Made by a program: the position numbers and the translations under genes
Part shown: positions 44,651 to 54,374 of the stretch, in pieces
How the letters are laid out: each line of letters starts with the position of its first letter
Numbering within the stretch: position 1 is the stretch's first letter
Assembly: GCA_023257195.1 (NCBI GenBank)
Contig: JALRCU010000012.1
Span: 1 to 64,000 of the forward strand
Source of the DNA: Holophagaceae bacterium
GTDB taxonomy: Bacteria; Acidobacteriota; Holophagae; Holophagales; Holophagaceae
Direction: 5' to 3'
Length of the DNA: 64,000 nt
Notes under the pieces: generated by a model
What the model was told of the DNA's origin: nothing
What the model saw: the letters and a program-made list of their open reading frames with translations, nothing else
Databases searched by the model: none

Positions 44651-44680
44651 AAAAAAGAGCGCTTTCGGGCGCTCTTTTTT
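44651..44680. terminator. Bidirectional terminator between TonB receptor and yggS
   Basis: AAAAAAGAGCGC and GCGCTCTTTTTT form a 12-bp perfect stem around the loop TTTCGG. Read either way the hairpin ends in six Ts, so it can stop both the receptor transcript (plus) and the yggS transcript (minus). Confidence 0.9.
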
Positions 44681-44682
44681 GA

Positions 44683-45339
44683 TTAACGGGGGCCGAGCAG
44701 CGCGGAGCCAATCCTGATTTGATCACTGCCGTGACGAATGGCTGACTCAAAATCTTCACTCATGCCCATGCTTAGTGGGATCTTGGTTTGGCTAGTCTGC
44801 TCCATATCTCGTCGATAGCGATCGCTATCCCGAAAAGCTTTGTCCTCACCGATCGGAGGAAGGACCATCAGTCCTCCAAAACGGAGATAAGGCGCGCGTG
44901 CAATAAAGTCCAATAGCAGAGGGACCTCGGACCTTCGACAGCCTTTCAAGGGCTCTTGTTCCCACAGATCAACTTGGATCCAAACGATTAAATTTTTCAT
45001 GAGACTCTGACTCTCTCGATCTAAACTTTTGGCTAATCGAAGGGAGTCAAGAGAAAGAATGGTCGAACAAAGTCGAGTGGCTAATAAAGCTTTATTGGTT
45101 TGGAGGTGGCCGGTAGCGACCCATTCAGCATGAGGCAAAAGTCCTGCTTTGGTTTGGATCTCTTGGATATAGTTTTCCCCGAATCTTCGAAAGCCGTGAG
45201 CCTGCAAGGTCTCTATAACCTGGGGAGGCTTATGTTTGGTCACTGGAAGAATATCGATGGATTCCGGATCACGACCCAAATGTTCGGATGCTTTTTTCAC
45301 ACGCGCGCGGAGGTTTTTTAGATTACTTTCTAAGTCCAT
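44683..45339 (-). CDS. YggS family pyridoxal phosphate homeostasis protein
   Basis: A 218-residue PLP-binding TIM-barrel protein. The PLP lysine is in LPVTKHKPP, and FGENYIQEIQTK, ATGHLQTNKA, LSMGMSEDFESAI and IRIGSALLG are the family signatures. YggS controls PLP supply and amino acid pools but has no known catalytic activity. It is a single minus-strand gene. It diverges from groESL across a region of 287 bases and ends at a shared terminator. Confidence 0.92.
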   Translation of the reverse strand: MDLESNLKNLRARVKKASEHLGRDPESIDILPVTKHKPPQVIETLQAHGFRRFGENYIQEIQTKAGLLPHAEWVATGHLQTNKALLATRLCSTILSLDSLRLAKSLDRESQSLMKNLIVWIQVDLWEQEPLKGCRRSEVPLLLDFIARAPYLRFGGLMVLPPIGEDKAFRDSDRYRRDMEQTSQTKIPLSMGMSEDFESAIRHGSDQIRIGSALLGPR

Positions 45340-45530
45340 TTGAATTCAGGTTATCCCTGAATAAACCCCTTTATACGAATTTACTCAAATTTTTTAACCG
45401 CCCCATACGGGCTAGGCTTTTCAAACTAAGTTCAATGATCATAATTTTTAGTTATCAGTATCTGAGCGCTACGATGCATAAAATCTAAATTATGGTACTA
45501 AAATCGTTGTTAATGTTGAAAAAATTAGAC
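45340..45530. other. AT-rich region upstream of the groE promoter and yggS
   Basis: An AT-rich stretch of about 190 bases between the yggS start and the groE -35 box. It must contain the yggS promoter. I see no tRNA, small RNA or reading frame with a credible start in it. Confidence 0.4.
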
Positions 45531-45558
45531 TTGACTCTTTTAAGACTTAGGGTAAATT
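45531..45558 (+). promoter_or_regulatory. Sigma-70 promoter of groESL
   Basis: TTGACT at 45531-45536 and TAAATT at 45553-45558 with a 16-base spacer. The -10 box overlaps the first bases of the CIRCE operator, as expected for HrcA repression. Confidence 0.75.
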
Positions 45559-45583
45559 AGCACTCTAGGGGTTTGAGTGCTAC
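45557..45583 (+). promoter_or_regulatory. CIRCE operator (HrcA binding site)
   Basis: TTAGCACTC (45557-45565), a 9-base spacer, and GAGTGCTAC (45575-45583). It matches the consensus TTAGCACTC-N9-GAGTGCTAA at 17 of 18 arm positions. HrcA bound here would cover the -10 box and repress groESL until heat or misfolding titrates GroEL. It implies an hrcA gene elsewhere in the genome. Confidence 0.95.
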
Positions 45584-45626
45584 TCACCCATTTACCCACC
45601 ATTTCTATTTAGGAGGATTTACCTTT

Positions 45627-45917
45627 ATGAAATCAATCACCCCCCTTCACGATCGAGTCATTTTAAAGAGACTGGATCCCACGGAAACCCTCAAAAGCGG
45701 GATTGTCATCCCGGATACGGCCAAAGAGAAGCCCATGGAAGCGATTGTGGTAGCTGTTGGCGAAGGCAAGTATGACGAGGCAGGTAAACGTATTCCCATG
45801 TCTGTCAAAGAAGGCCAAAAGGTTCTCATTGGTAAATACAGTGGAACCGAAGTGAAGCTAGATCTCGAAGATCACGTCATTGTGCGAGAAGACGAAATTC
45901 TTGCCATCCTCAATTAA
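45627..45917 (+). CDS. groES: Co-chaperonin GroES
   Basis: A 96-residue GroES beginning MKSITPLHDRVILKRLDPTE, with the mobile loop around TLKSGIVIPDTAKEKPMEA and the roof segment GKYDEAGKR, ending in VIVREDEILAIL. It caps GroEL to form the folding chamber. AGGAGG at 45611-45616 fixes the ATG at 45627; an upstream in-frame start would add 18 residues that overlap the CIRCE region and are not conserved. groEL follows after 25 bases. Confidence 0.97.
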   Translation: MKSITPLHDRVILKRLDPTETLKSGIVIPDTAKEKPMEAIVVAVGEGKYDEAGKRIPMSVKEGQKVLIGKYSGTEVKLDLEDHVIVREDEILAILN

Positions 45918-45939
45918 CTATTTTTCTAAGGAGTATTAA

Positions 45940-47562
<1,623 letters not shown>

Positions 47563-47575
47563 AAGCCTCGTAATC

Positions 47576-47612
47576 ACAAAAAAGCCTCGCGGAATTTGCG
47601 AGGCTTTTTTGT
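47576..47612 (+). terminator. Rho-independent terminator of groESL
   Basis: A 15-bp perfect stem, ACAAAAAAGCCTCGC with GCGAGGCTTTTTTGT, around the loop GGAATTT, with the T run inside the 3' arm. It lies 14 bases after the groEL stop. Confidence 0.93.
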
Positions 47613-47656
47613 ATCTGAGCGATCGTTTGCTATCCTTAAACATCCCTGGGAGATCC

Positions 47657-48700
47657 ATGAAAAAAATTGCTGTTTTTGGCTTAGGTCGTGTGGGTAAATT
47701 GGCCGCTCTTATGCTGGCCGATGAAGGTTTTGATGTGGTCGGTGTCGATCAGATTCCCCCTACATCTTTTTCGCTACCTTTCCAGCAAGTGAATGTTCAA
47801 GACGAAAAATCTGTGAAAGCTATCCTGTCACGGGTTGATGCGGTCGCAAGTTGTCTACCCTATCATTGGACGCTTCATCTCGCCAAGTTAGCGTATTCTC
47901 AAGGAGTTCATTACTTTGATCTCACTGAAGATCGTGAGACCACCCTTCAAATTCAACAGTGGTCAAACTCCGCACGAGCCGTCCTGGTTCCCCAATGCGG
48001 TCTTGCCCCCGGATTCATCTGTATTGCGGGCGCTGATTTAGTCAAAGGCCGATCCGATATCGTTACCCTAGGGCTAAGAGTGGGAGCCCTTGATGCGAGC
48101 CCCAAGGGATTCTTTCGCTATTCTCTTACCTGGAGTCCCGAGGGGGTGGTCAATGAGTATCTAAACCCCTGCGAGGCAATTGTAGAAGGCCAGATCGTGA
48201 ATGTGCCTGCTCGTTCTTCCTACGAGTTGTTATCGGTAGACGGAAAGCCCTATGAAGCAGCTTCGACAAGCGGCGGTTTAGGGACTCTTTGTCAAACTCT
48301 CTTAGGTCAAGTTCAACACGTGAACTATAAATCGATTCGCTACGTCGGTCATTTCCAGCGTCTAGAGCTGCTTTTTGATAACCCATTCCTTAAGCCTTAC
48401 CGAAAAATATTAGGATGGGGCCTCCAACTCTTTTCGGGCACGACCTCTCACGATCAAGTGTTGTGTCAGGCTTTCGCTATCAACAAAGAGGGACATCGAT
48501 CCACCTTTGAAAAGGTTTATCACCCTATCGTAGTAGGGGGAGAATCCTGGAATGCGATTAGTTGGACCACAGCCGGAAGTTTAGTAGCCGTCATTACGCT
48601 GGTGGCCCAAAATAAATTACCCCAGCAAGGTTTTATCGCCCAAGAATCCATCCGCTTTCAAGATTTTCTATCTACTAAAACGGGGAGTTTATTTAAATAG
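47657..48700 (+). CDS. Saccharopine dehydrogenase family protein
   Basis: A 347-residue oxidoreductase with an N-terminal Rossmann domain (MKKIAVFGLGRVGKLAALML, SCLPYHWTLHLAKLAYSQGV) and a saccharopine dehydrogenase C-terminal domain (LVPQCGLAPGFICIAGADLV, GFFRYSLTWSPEGVVNEYLN). The layout resembles lysine 6-dehydrogenase and saccharopine reductase relatives, so a role in lysine breakdown or synthesis is possible. The exact substrate is not evident. GGGAGA sets the ATG at 47657. It converges on ymdB with a 3-base gap. Confidence 0.85.
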   Translation: MKKIAVFGLGRVGKLAALMLADEGFDVVGVDQIPPTSFSLPFQQVNVQDEKSVKAILSRVDAVASCLPYHWTLHLAKLAYSQGVHYFDLTEDRETTLQIQQWSNSARAVLVPQCGLAPGFICIAGADLVKGRSDIVTLGLRVGALDASPKGFFRYSLTWSPEGVVNEYLNPCEAIVEGQIVNVPARSSYELLSVDGKPYEAASTSGGLGTLCQTLLGQVQHVNYKSIRYVGHFQRLELLFDNPFLKPYRKILGWGLQLFSGTTSHDQVLCQAFAINKEGHRSTFEKVYHPIVVGGESWNAISWTTAGSLVAVITLVAQNKLPQQGFIAQESIRFQDFLSTKTGSLFK

Positions 48701-48703
48701 GCT

Positions 48704-49468
48704 TTACCGAATAATTCGGTGAGCTTTGACCGTCTTCGATCCTTGTATTTCAAGGTAGATGGCATGAAGCTGGGGATCGGCCTGAGCCACTGAAAATCGC
48801 GTGGGGCGGCCCGTATAAAACCGATCAAGACTCGCCTCCTTGTCCATGCCAATGACCCCCCCATAGGGTCCAGTCATGCCAATATCGCTCACAAAGGCCG
48901 TTCCTCCAGGGAGTATCTTTAAGTCCAGGGTCGGGACATGGGTATGAGTCCCTAAGACGGCGGCTGCTCGACCATCGGCATGCCAGCCCATCGCTTGCAT
49001 TTCGCTTGTTGCTTCGGCGTGCATATCTACTAATGTGGCCTCGGCTTCAGAATGGGCAATGGCTTGGTCAAAGGCTCGAAAAGGGTCATCGCAGGGCGGC
49101 ATATGAACGCGACCCATAATGTTAAGAACAAAGAGGGATCCCGCAGAAGAGGACTTAAGAGTGATAGCCCCGTGCCCTGGGGTATGGGGTGGATAATTGA
49201 GGGGTCTCAGAATTCTCGGCTCACGATCGAAGTATTTATCTATTCCTTTCACGTCGAAGGCATGATTACCCGTGGTAATGACGTCGATACCGAGGTGATC
49301 AAACCAATGGGTCGCAATTGCTTCGGTAATCCCTCTCCCATGAGCAGCATTTTCCCCGTTGACAATGACATAGTCGACAGCCAATTCTTGCCTTAGGCCT
49401 AAAAGATGAATGTCCAGTAGGTTTCTACCCGGTTCGCCAAAAACATCACCTAGCATTAACAGTTTCAT
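48704..49468 (-). CDS. YmdB-type metallophosphoesterase (TIGR00282)
   Basis: A 254-residue phosphodiesterase. The metal ligands are in MLGDVFGEPGR, VNGENAAHGRGIT, TTGNHAFD, LVDMHAEATSE and GTHTHVPTLD, in the family order. Bacillus YmdB hydrolyses 2',3'-cyclic nucleotides and affects biofilm and RNA turnover; the role here is unknown. In many bacteria this gene follows rny, which is absent here. It lies downstream of the second TonB receptor on the minus strand, separated from it by a strong terminator. Confidence 0.9.
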   Translation of the reverse strand: MKLLMLGDVFGEPGRNLLDIHLLGLRQELAVDYVIVNGENAAHGRGITEAIATHWFDHLGIDVITTGNHAFDVKGIDKYFDREPRILRPLNYPPHTPGHGAITLKSSSAGSLFVLNIMGRVHMPPCDDPFRAFDQAIAHSEAEATLVDMHAEATSEMQAMGWHADGRAAAVLGTHTHVPTLDLKILPGGTAFVSDIGMTGPYGGVIGMDKEASLDRFYTGRPTRFSVAQADPQLHAIYLEIQGSKTVKAHRIIR

Positions 49469-49483
49469 AGTACTTAAGCGTAA

Positions 49484-49519
49484 CTAAAAAAAGAGCGGCC
49501 TAGGCCGCTCTTTTTTTAG
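49484..49519 (-). terminator. Terminator of the second TonB receptor gene
   Basis: A perfect 36-base palindrome with half-site CTAAAAAAAGAGCGGCCT. Folded as RNA it gives a GC-rich stem followed by seven Us. It lies 13 bases after the receptor stop on the minus strand, and the same hairpin is symmetric in both directions. Confidence 0.9.
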
Positions 49520-49532
49520 GACCAAAGCCCTG

Positions 49533-52451
49533 TTAGAAACTCAAACGAACACCCAATTGCACTTGTCGAGTTTGACCGACGGAAGTGGGGGAGGGGGTAT
49601 TGTAAGTTGTTCCATTGGTCGCGCGGATAAAGTTGAAAGTATCCATGCGATTGAAGAGATCAAAGACCTCGGCAGACAGGGTTAATTTCGCCTTACTCAT
49701 CAGCGAAAAATCACGGCTCAACTTCAGATCCACCGTGGTGTAGCTAGAACGGCGAAGACTGTTGCGACCCGTATCCATGCCCAACCAATAGAGACGATCA
49801 TTCCCACTAATGCCATCTCCATTAATATCGGACCCGACAGTTACAGAATAGGGGGTACCCGAGGAGTAGCGAATGTTGACACCACTCATAATTTTAGACG
49901 GCGCATGGAAATAGTTGAAGAATCCCGTGAACACATGGCGACGGTCGGTGTCGGCATAACTGTAGTCCGCCATCAGGTTTTGAGTATTTTGAACTCCGTA
50001 ACTCGAGAAGTTGCGTTCGTTCGAATCGTTATCTCGGTTGACACTCCAGGTGTAAAAGAATTGACCGGAGAAAGGACTGTTAGACTTATCGAACTTGGCG
50101 CTCAGGGTGATGGCTTGGTAGATACCGGAGGCATCGGAGACATACATCATCATCTTGGCAAAATTGGCATTGGGTCGGGTGCTGGGGAAAACCATACGAC
50201 CGTCTGAACCCACGGTGGGGGTTCCCAAATTGATATCTTTGAGGCGCTCGAGTTGATTGGCTCTGGCGTAGACGGTATTGAGGCCCAGGGTCCAACCTGT
50301 ATCGTAAGCCTTTTCAACGCTCAGGTTTAAACGATCGGTGATGGGGTTCTTAAAGTTAGGATCGAAGGTAAAAATGTCTCCCTTCGGGGCCGAAGAACCT
50401 ACGGGCATGCTGCTAAACGCATAGGGGTTCGCATAATTGAAGGTCGCTCCTCGCGTAAATCCTGGATAACTCGCGACCAAAGCGGCTTGGTTGGTCGAAG
50501 TGAAGCGAATTTGAGTGGCTCGAACACCATTTACGGTGTAGACCTGGTATTGGAAAACAGCGGGGGTTCGAGAAGTATAGCGACCCGCATTGAGCCGAAC
50601 GACCGTTTTGCCTTGATCGGAATTAGGAGTCCAGGTCAAGCTGAGTCGGGGATCAAAAGGGAACCAGCCGAACGGAGATTCCGAAACACTGTCAGGAATA
50701 CGGGCTGTCAATGGGGCGGTCGTCGTAGTCGGATTATCAAAGTTTGCAATGGCGAACGAAGGATTTTTTTGTTGATCCTGTCGTAGTCCTACCCCAAGTT
50801 TGAATTCACTATTAAGTCTGAAATCACCCTGAATGAAGTAAGCTTCTTCTTGTCCGGAGGTGTCGAAATAGCCCGACTGTATCGCGGTGAGACCCCCTAA
50901 GCCAAAGCGTTGATCATAAGAACTCCAATTGCCGGCTCTGAAATCTGCGATGTTGCTAAAGCTATACGAACCATTGGCGGTTCCAGCAAAAATTTCAAAG
51001 ATGCTGGTCTTGTTAAAGTCCGCCCCTAGTTTAATGGTGTAATTAGGCGCAACGTACGTGATCGTTTCTTGAATTTGGAAGCGTTCCTGTTCATATTCAC
51101 GGAAGAAATTATTACCCCCGTAGGATCCAACATTGCTAATTGAAACTCGAGGAATAGACGTTCTCGCAACGCGGGGAAGGCTGTTACCCGATTGACTGAC
51201 ACGGAACTCACTCAGGAGGTTGGATGAAATCGTCCAATTCCATTGCCCCACGAGGGATTCGGTATCGACAATATCAGGAGTTGTATTCTCAAAGGCGGTG
51301 TTAGACCCGTTGTTGTAAATTCCTTTAAACTCTGATTGGTTATATCGAAGAGTAAAAGTGTTGTCTGCGTTGGGAATCCAATCTAAACGAGCAAAAAAGA
51401 CATTGGAATCTTCGGGAATGGAATAACTCCCTCCCTTGGATGCTAAAACTTGATCCGATACTTGAGTCAAATCCAACGTGAGCGGCAGGGAGCTGGTTCC
51501 CCAGGCAAAATTATTGTTGGTTGTTTTACGCTGTCCATCGTAAGCCACAAAAAAGAATAATTTATCTTTAATGAGCGGTCCGCCAAAAGAGAAGCCCTGT
51601 TGGATGGACTTGAAATCTGCTAGGGTGTTCGATCCGGCAACGCCAAAACTAGGACGGAGAGCGACCAAATTCTGAGGGCGTTTGTAATAGAAAAGGCTTC
51701 CCGAATATTCGTTGGTTCCTGATTTGGTGACGGCATTAATATACCCGCCTCCCATGCGACCGTATTCCGCCGAGGCACCGTCGGTGACCACTTGAAATTC
51801 TCGGACGGCTTCGATGGATACTGTAAAAGGAGTTTTGCCTTCAGCGGAGCCTACGGCGCCACCAAAGAAAGATTCATTATTATCCGCCCCGTCGAGGTTA
51901 ACTGACGTATTCACACCTCGTTGGCCTGCGATGGCCAAATTACCTCGATTACCCTCAACAATCACTTGGGGAGTCAGGGTTGCGAAATCCAAGAAAGAAC
52001 GTCCCGCTACGGGTAGGCTGTTCATATTTTCTGGAGAAATCATCGTGGCTGCTGAGCTTCGACTAGGATCGACTGAAGAAAGAGCAGAGAAAACTTCAAC
52101 GGTTCGCTCGGTTACCGATGCGAGTCGAATGTTGAGAGGATTGGAACCACTGAGGCTTAAGTAGAGCTTCACACCCGAGGCCGATTGATAACCATCTTTA
52201 CTCGCGGAGGCGACATAAGGCCCCACAGCCATGTTCGCAAATTGGAACTGACCATTACTCTCGGTTCTAGAGGTACGCACCTGACCGGTTTCTTCATTGC
52301 GCAAAGTAAGGACAACGCCAGAAAGAGGTTTGCCCTGTGCGTCGGTCACGCTGACCAAAACTTGGGAAAAGGCACTCTGAGAATAAGCGGGTACTGCCGA
52401 GGCCACAATGAGTGCCATGAAGGCAGAAGATGTTAGTTGCGATTTACGCAT
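49533..52451 (-). CDS. Oar-like TonB-dependent outer membrane receptor (second)
   Basis: A 972-residue receptor with the same layout as the first: signal peptide (ending VPAYSQ), regulatory-like beta domain (about 27-110, VLVSVTDAQGKPLSGVVLTL), plug with LAIAGQRGVNTSVNLDGADN and GRMGGGYINAVTKSGTNEYS, and a barrel ending RQVQLGVRLSF with terminal Phe. It is a paralogue rather than a recent copy. The ligand is unknown. GGAGGA at 52459-52464 is a strong ribosome site. Together with the first receptor it flanks the yggS-groESL-ymdB block in opposite orientation. Confidence 0.93.
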   Translation of the reverse strand: MRKSQLTSSAFMALIVASAVPAYSQSAFSQVLVSVTDAQGKPLSGVVLTLRNEETGQVRTSRTESNGQFQFANMAVGPYVASASKDGYQSASGVKLYLSLSGSNPLNIRLASVTERTVEVFSALSSVDPSRSSAATMISPENMNSLPVAGRSFLDFATLTPQVIVEGNRGNLAIAGQRGVNTSVNLDGADNNESFFGGAVGSAEGKTPFTVSIEAVREFQVVTDGASAEYGRMGGGYINAVTKSGTNEYSGSLFYYKRPQNLVALRPSFGVAGSNTLADFKSIQQGFSFGGPLIKDKLFFFVAYDGQRKTTNNNFAWGTSSLPLTLDLTQVSDQVLASKGGSYSIPEDSNVFFARLDWIPNADNTFTLRYNQSEFKGIYNNGSNTAFENTTPDIVDTESLVGQWNWTISSNLLSEFRVSQSGNSLPRVARTSIPRVSISNVGSYGGNNFFREYEQERFQIQETITYVAPNYTIKLGADFNKTSIFEIFAGTANGSYSFSNIADFRAGNWSSYDQRFGLGGLTAIQSGYFDTSGQEEAYFIQGDFRLNSEFKLGVGLRQDQQKNPSFAIANFDNPTTTTAPLTARIPDSVSESPFGWFPFDPRLSLTWTPNSDQGKTVVRLNAGRYTSRTPAVFQYQVYTVNGVRATQIRFTSTNQAALVASYPGFTRGATFNYANPYAFSSMPVGSSAPKGDIFTFDPNFKNPITDRLNLSVEKAYDTGWTLGLNTVYARANQLERLKDINLGTPTVGSDGRMVFPSTRPNANFAKMMMYVSDASGIYQAITLSAKFDKSNSPFSGQFFYTWSVNRDNDSNERNFSSYGVQNTQNLMADYSYADTDRRHVFTGFFNYFHAPSKIMSGVNIRYSSGTPYSVTVGSDINGDGISGNDRLYWLGMDTGRNSLRRSSYTTVDLKLSRDFSLMSKAKLTLSAEVFDLFNRMDTFNFIRATNGTTYNTPSPTSVGQTRQVQLGVRLSF

Positions 52452-52622
52452 AAAAAGTTCCTCCGGTATTTAAATATAATACTTCACTTTAGGGCCAAAT
52501 CTTTAGTTGTGTGGGGATTAAGCGCCCCTAGGCTTTAGACAAAAACCACCGAAAATGTAAGGTATTCTAGAAGGGCTTGTAAACCCTCCCTTTTGAATAT
52601 CCTTAGCGGATTCCCCTTGAAT
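52452..52622. promoter_or_regulatory. Divergent region between the second TonB receptor and the S55 operon
   Basis: A 171-base gap. On the minus strand it holds TAGGGG, one base, then GCTTAATCCCC (52513-52530), words shared with the first receptor leader, and an AT-rich stretch with TATTAT at 52476-52481 that could be a -10 box. The plus-strand promoter for the S55 operon was not identified. Confidence 0.35.
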
Positions 52623-54374
52623 ATGTCTAAGTTTCGCTTTTTCATAGTTTTAGCCCTTTTTTGTTTAAGTACCTCTTTTCTTGTCTCTCAGGGCATTCTG
52701 CCCCTCAGTGAAATTCAACCCGGGATGCGAGGGCAAGGTAAAACAGTCTTTTTAGGATCCAAGATCGAAAGATTTGATTTTGAAATTTTAGGTATCCAAA
52801 AAAATACTTCGCCCGGTCGCTCAACGATTTTGGTCAAACTCTTGGGCTCCGACATGAAGGAGAGAGGTGTTTTTGCGGGGATGAGCGGAAGCCCCTGTTA
52901 TGTTAATGGAAAACTTATTGGCGCCCTGAGTTCGGGTTTTGCTTTTGCTAAAGAGCCCATTGCCGGGATCACGCCTATTCAGTACATGTTGGATCAGCTT
53001 CTGGAAATCCCAGACCAAGCTCCTCAGAATACCCCGTTGATACTTCCTAAAATAGATCCCCCCAAAGTCTTGAAGTCAGCCCTGAATGGATCCATGATTC
53101 CTTTGAGTGAAGTTTGGTCCGAGGGCAGTCGAGACTCCTTCAACCTTCTACTCACGGGCACCCCGCTATCCGCGGAGGCAAAATCTTATTGGCAAGGCTC
53201 AGGTATTCGCTTTCTGGACGCAAGTGCGCCCCAAATGGCTAAAGGAGATGATGACAGTAGTCCCATCGAACCCGGAGGCACGGTCGTCGCCAGCTTAGTG
53301 GAGGGGGACCTCGATATTTCTTCAGCAGGAACGATCACCTATATCCAAGGCAAACGGTTATTGATGTTTGGACATCCACTCTTTAACTTGGGGTCCCTTC
53401 AAGTTCCCATGCGATCAGGATCGGTCTTGGGCGTAGTTTCCAATCTCAATTCCTCTTTCAAGTTGACTGCGCCAGGAAAAAATATAGGATCAGTGAGGCT
53501 CGATCGAAATGCGGGAGTTGGTGGCCTATTGGGGGCTGAGTCGAAGATGATTCCTTTGCGGCTCGGAATTAATTTAGGGGGAAAGAAAAATCTCAACTTG
53601 AGCTTCAATATGATTGATCATCCCGTCCTAACTCCATATTTTGCTGCCACCATTCTGTCTCAATCCCTCGAATCAAATATTCGCGGGTTAGGGATGCAAA
53701 GTTTGAGTCTCCAGGGAAATATTAAACTCACGGGCTACCCCCCCATTCAGATCGAAAGTTTTGTGGCTGACTTAAATTCCAAGCGACTCTCGGATTATTT
53801 AGGCGGAATTCTTCAGTCGATCTGTTTTAATCCCTTTGAAAAGCCTCAATTTGAGGGCATTTCTCTGACCGTAAAAGCTGAGGAGCGGCTCGATCTCAGC
53901 GCGGTCGTGGGTGCACGTATTCTCACGTCTAGGGCTAAAAGAGGGTCGCCCCTTCCGATCACCCTCGTTGTTCAGAATATTCAGGGTCTCCGAGAATCTT
54001 ACAACTTTTCTATACCCATACCCTCCTCGGCTCAAAAGGGTAAAACGTATCTTCTAGTCGGCGATGGGTTATCGATCATGTCAGCAGATCCCGATCAATC
54101 TTCAGTTCAAATTGGGAGTTTAGGAGACGTTGTTCAAGTACTCAATAGCTCTCTAAAAAATAATCAAGCATACGGCCTTCTCGTGCAATCCTCCAAAGGA
54201 GCCGGCCTGAGGGGTGATCGAATCGAGGGCATTCCGCCTTCCATCGCAAGCCTCGTGGGTCCTGAGGACGGCTCTAAAGATACCTCGCTAAAGCGCCGAA
54301 TTATCGGACGGGCGCTGATTCCGCTAGAGCGGGAAGTGCAGGGCTTAGTCACGCTCGAAATCGAGGTTGAATAA
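52623..54374 (+). CDS. SpoIVB-like S55 peptidase domain protein
   Basis: A 583-residue exported protein with a signal sequence (FFIVLALFCLSTSFLVSQ). The serine motif GMSGSP at 86-91 (Ser90 likely catalytic) is followed by YVNGKLIGALSSGFAF and PIAGITPIQYM. The histidine motif MFGHPL comes later, at His251, within GTITYIQGKRLLMFGHP. In Bacillus SpoIVB the GH motif precedes GMSGSP, so the order here is reversed. The C-terminal half is beta-rich, without a recognised domain. ATG at 52623 was preferred over TTG at 52593, which would extend the N-terminus by ten residues. The stop and the next start overlap as TAATG. Confidence 0.85.
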   Translation: MSKFRFFIVLALFCLSTSFLVSQGILPLSEIQPGMRGQGKTVFLGSKIERFDFEILGIQKNTSPGRSTILVKLLGSDMKERGVFAGMSGSPCYVNGKLIGALSSGFAFAKEPIAGITPIQYMLDQLLEIPDQAPQNTPLILPKIDPPKVLKSALNGSMIPLSEVWSEGSRDSFNLLLTGTPLSAEAKSYWQGSGIRFLDASAPQMAKGDDDSSPIEPGGTVVASLVEGDLDISSAGTITYIQGKRLLMFGHPLFNLGSLQVPMRSGSVLGVVSNLNSSFKLTAPGKNIGSVRLDRNAGVGGLLGAESKMIPLRLGINLGGKKNLNLSFNMIDHPVLTPYFAATILSQSLESNIRGLGMQSLSLQGNIKLTGYPPIQIESFVADLNSKRLSDYLGGILQSICFNPFEKPQFEGISLTVKAEERLDLSAVVGARILTSRAKRGSPLPITLVVQNIQGLRESYNFSIPIPSSAQKGKTYLLVGDGLSIMSADPDQSSVQIGSLGDVVQVLNSSLKNNQAYGLLVQSSKGAGLRGDRIEGIPPSIASLVGPEDGSKDTSLKRRIIGRALIPLEREVQGLVTLEIEVE

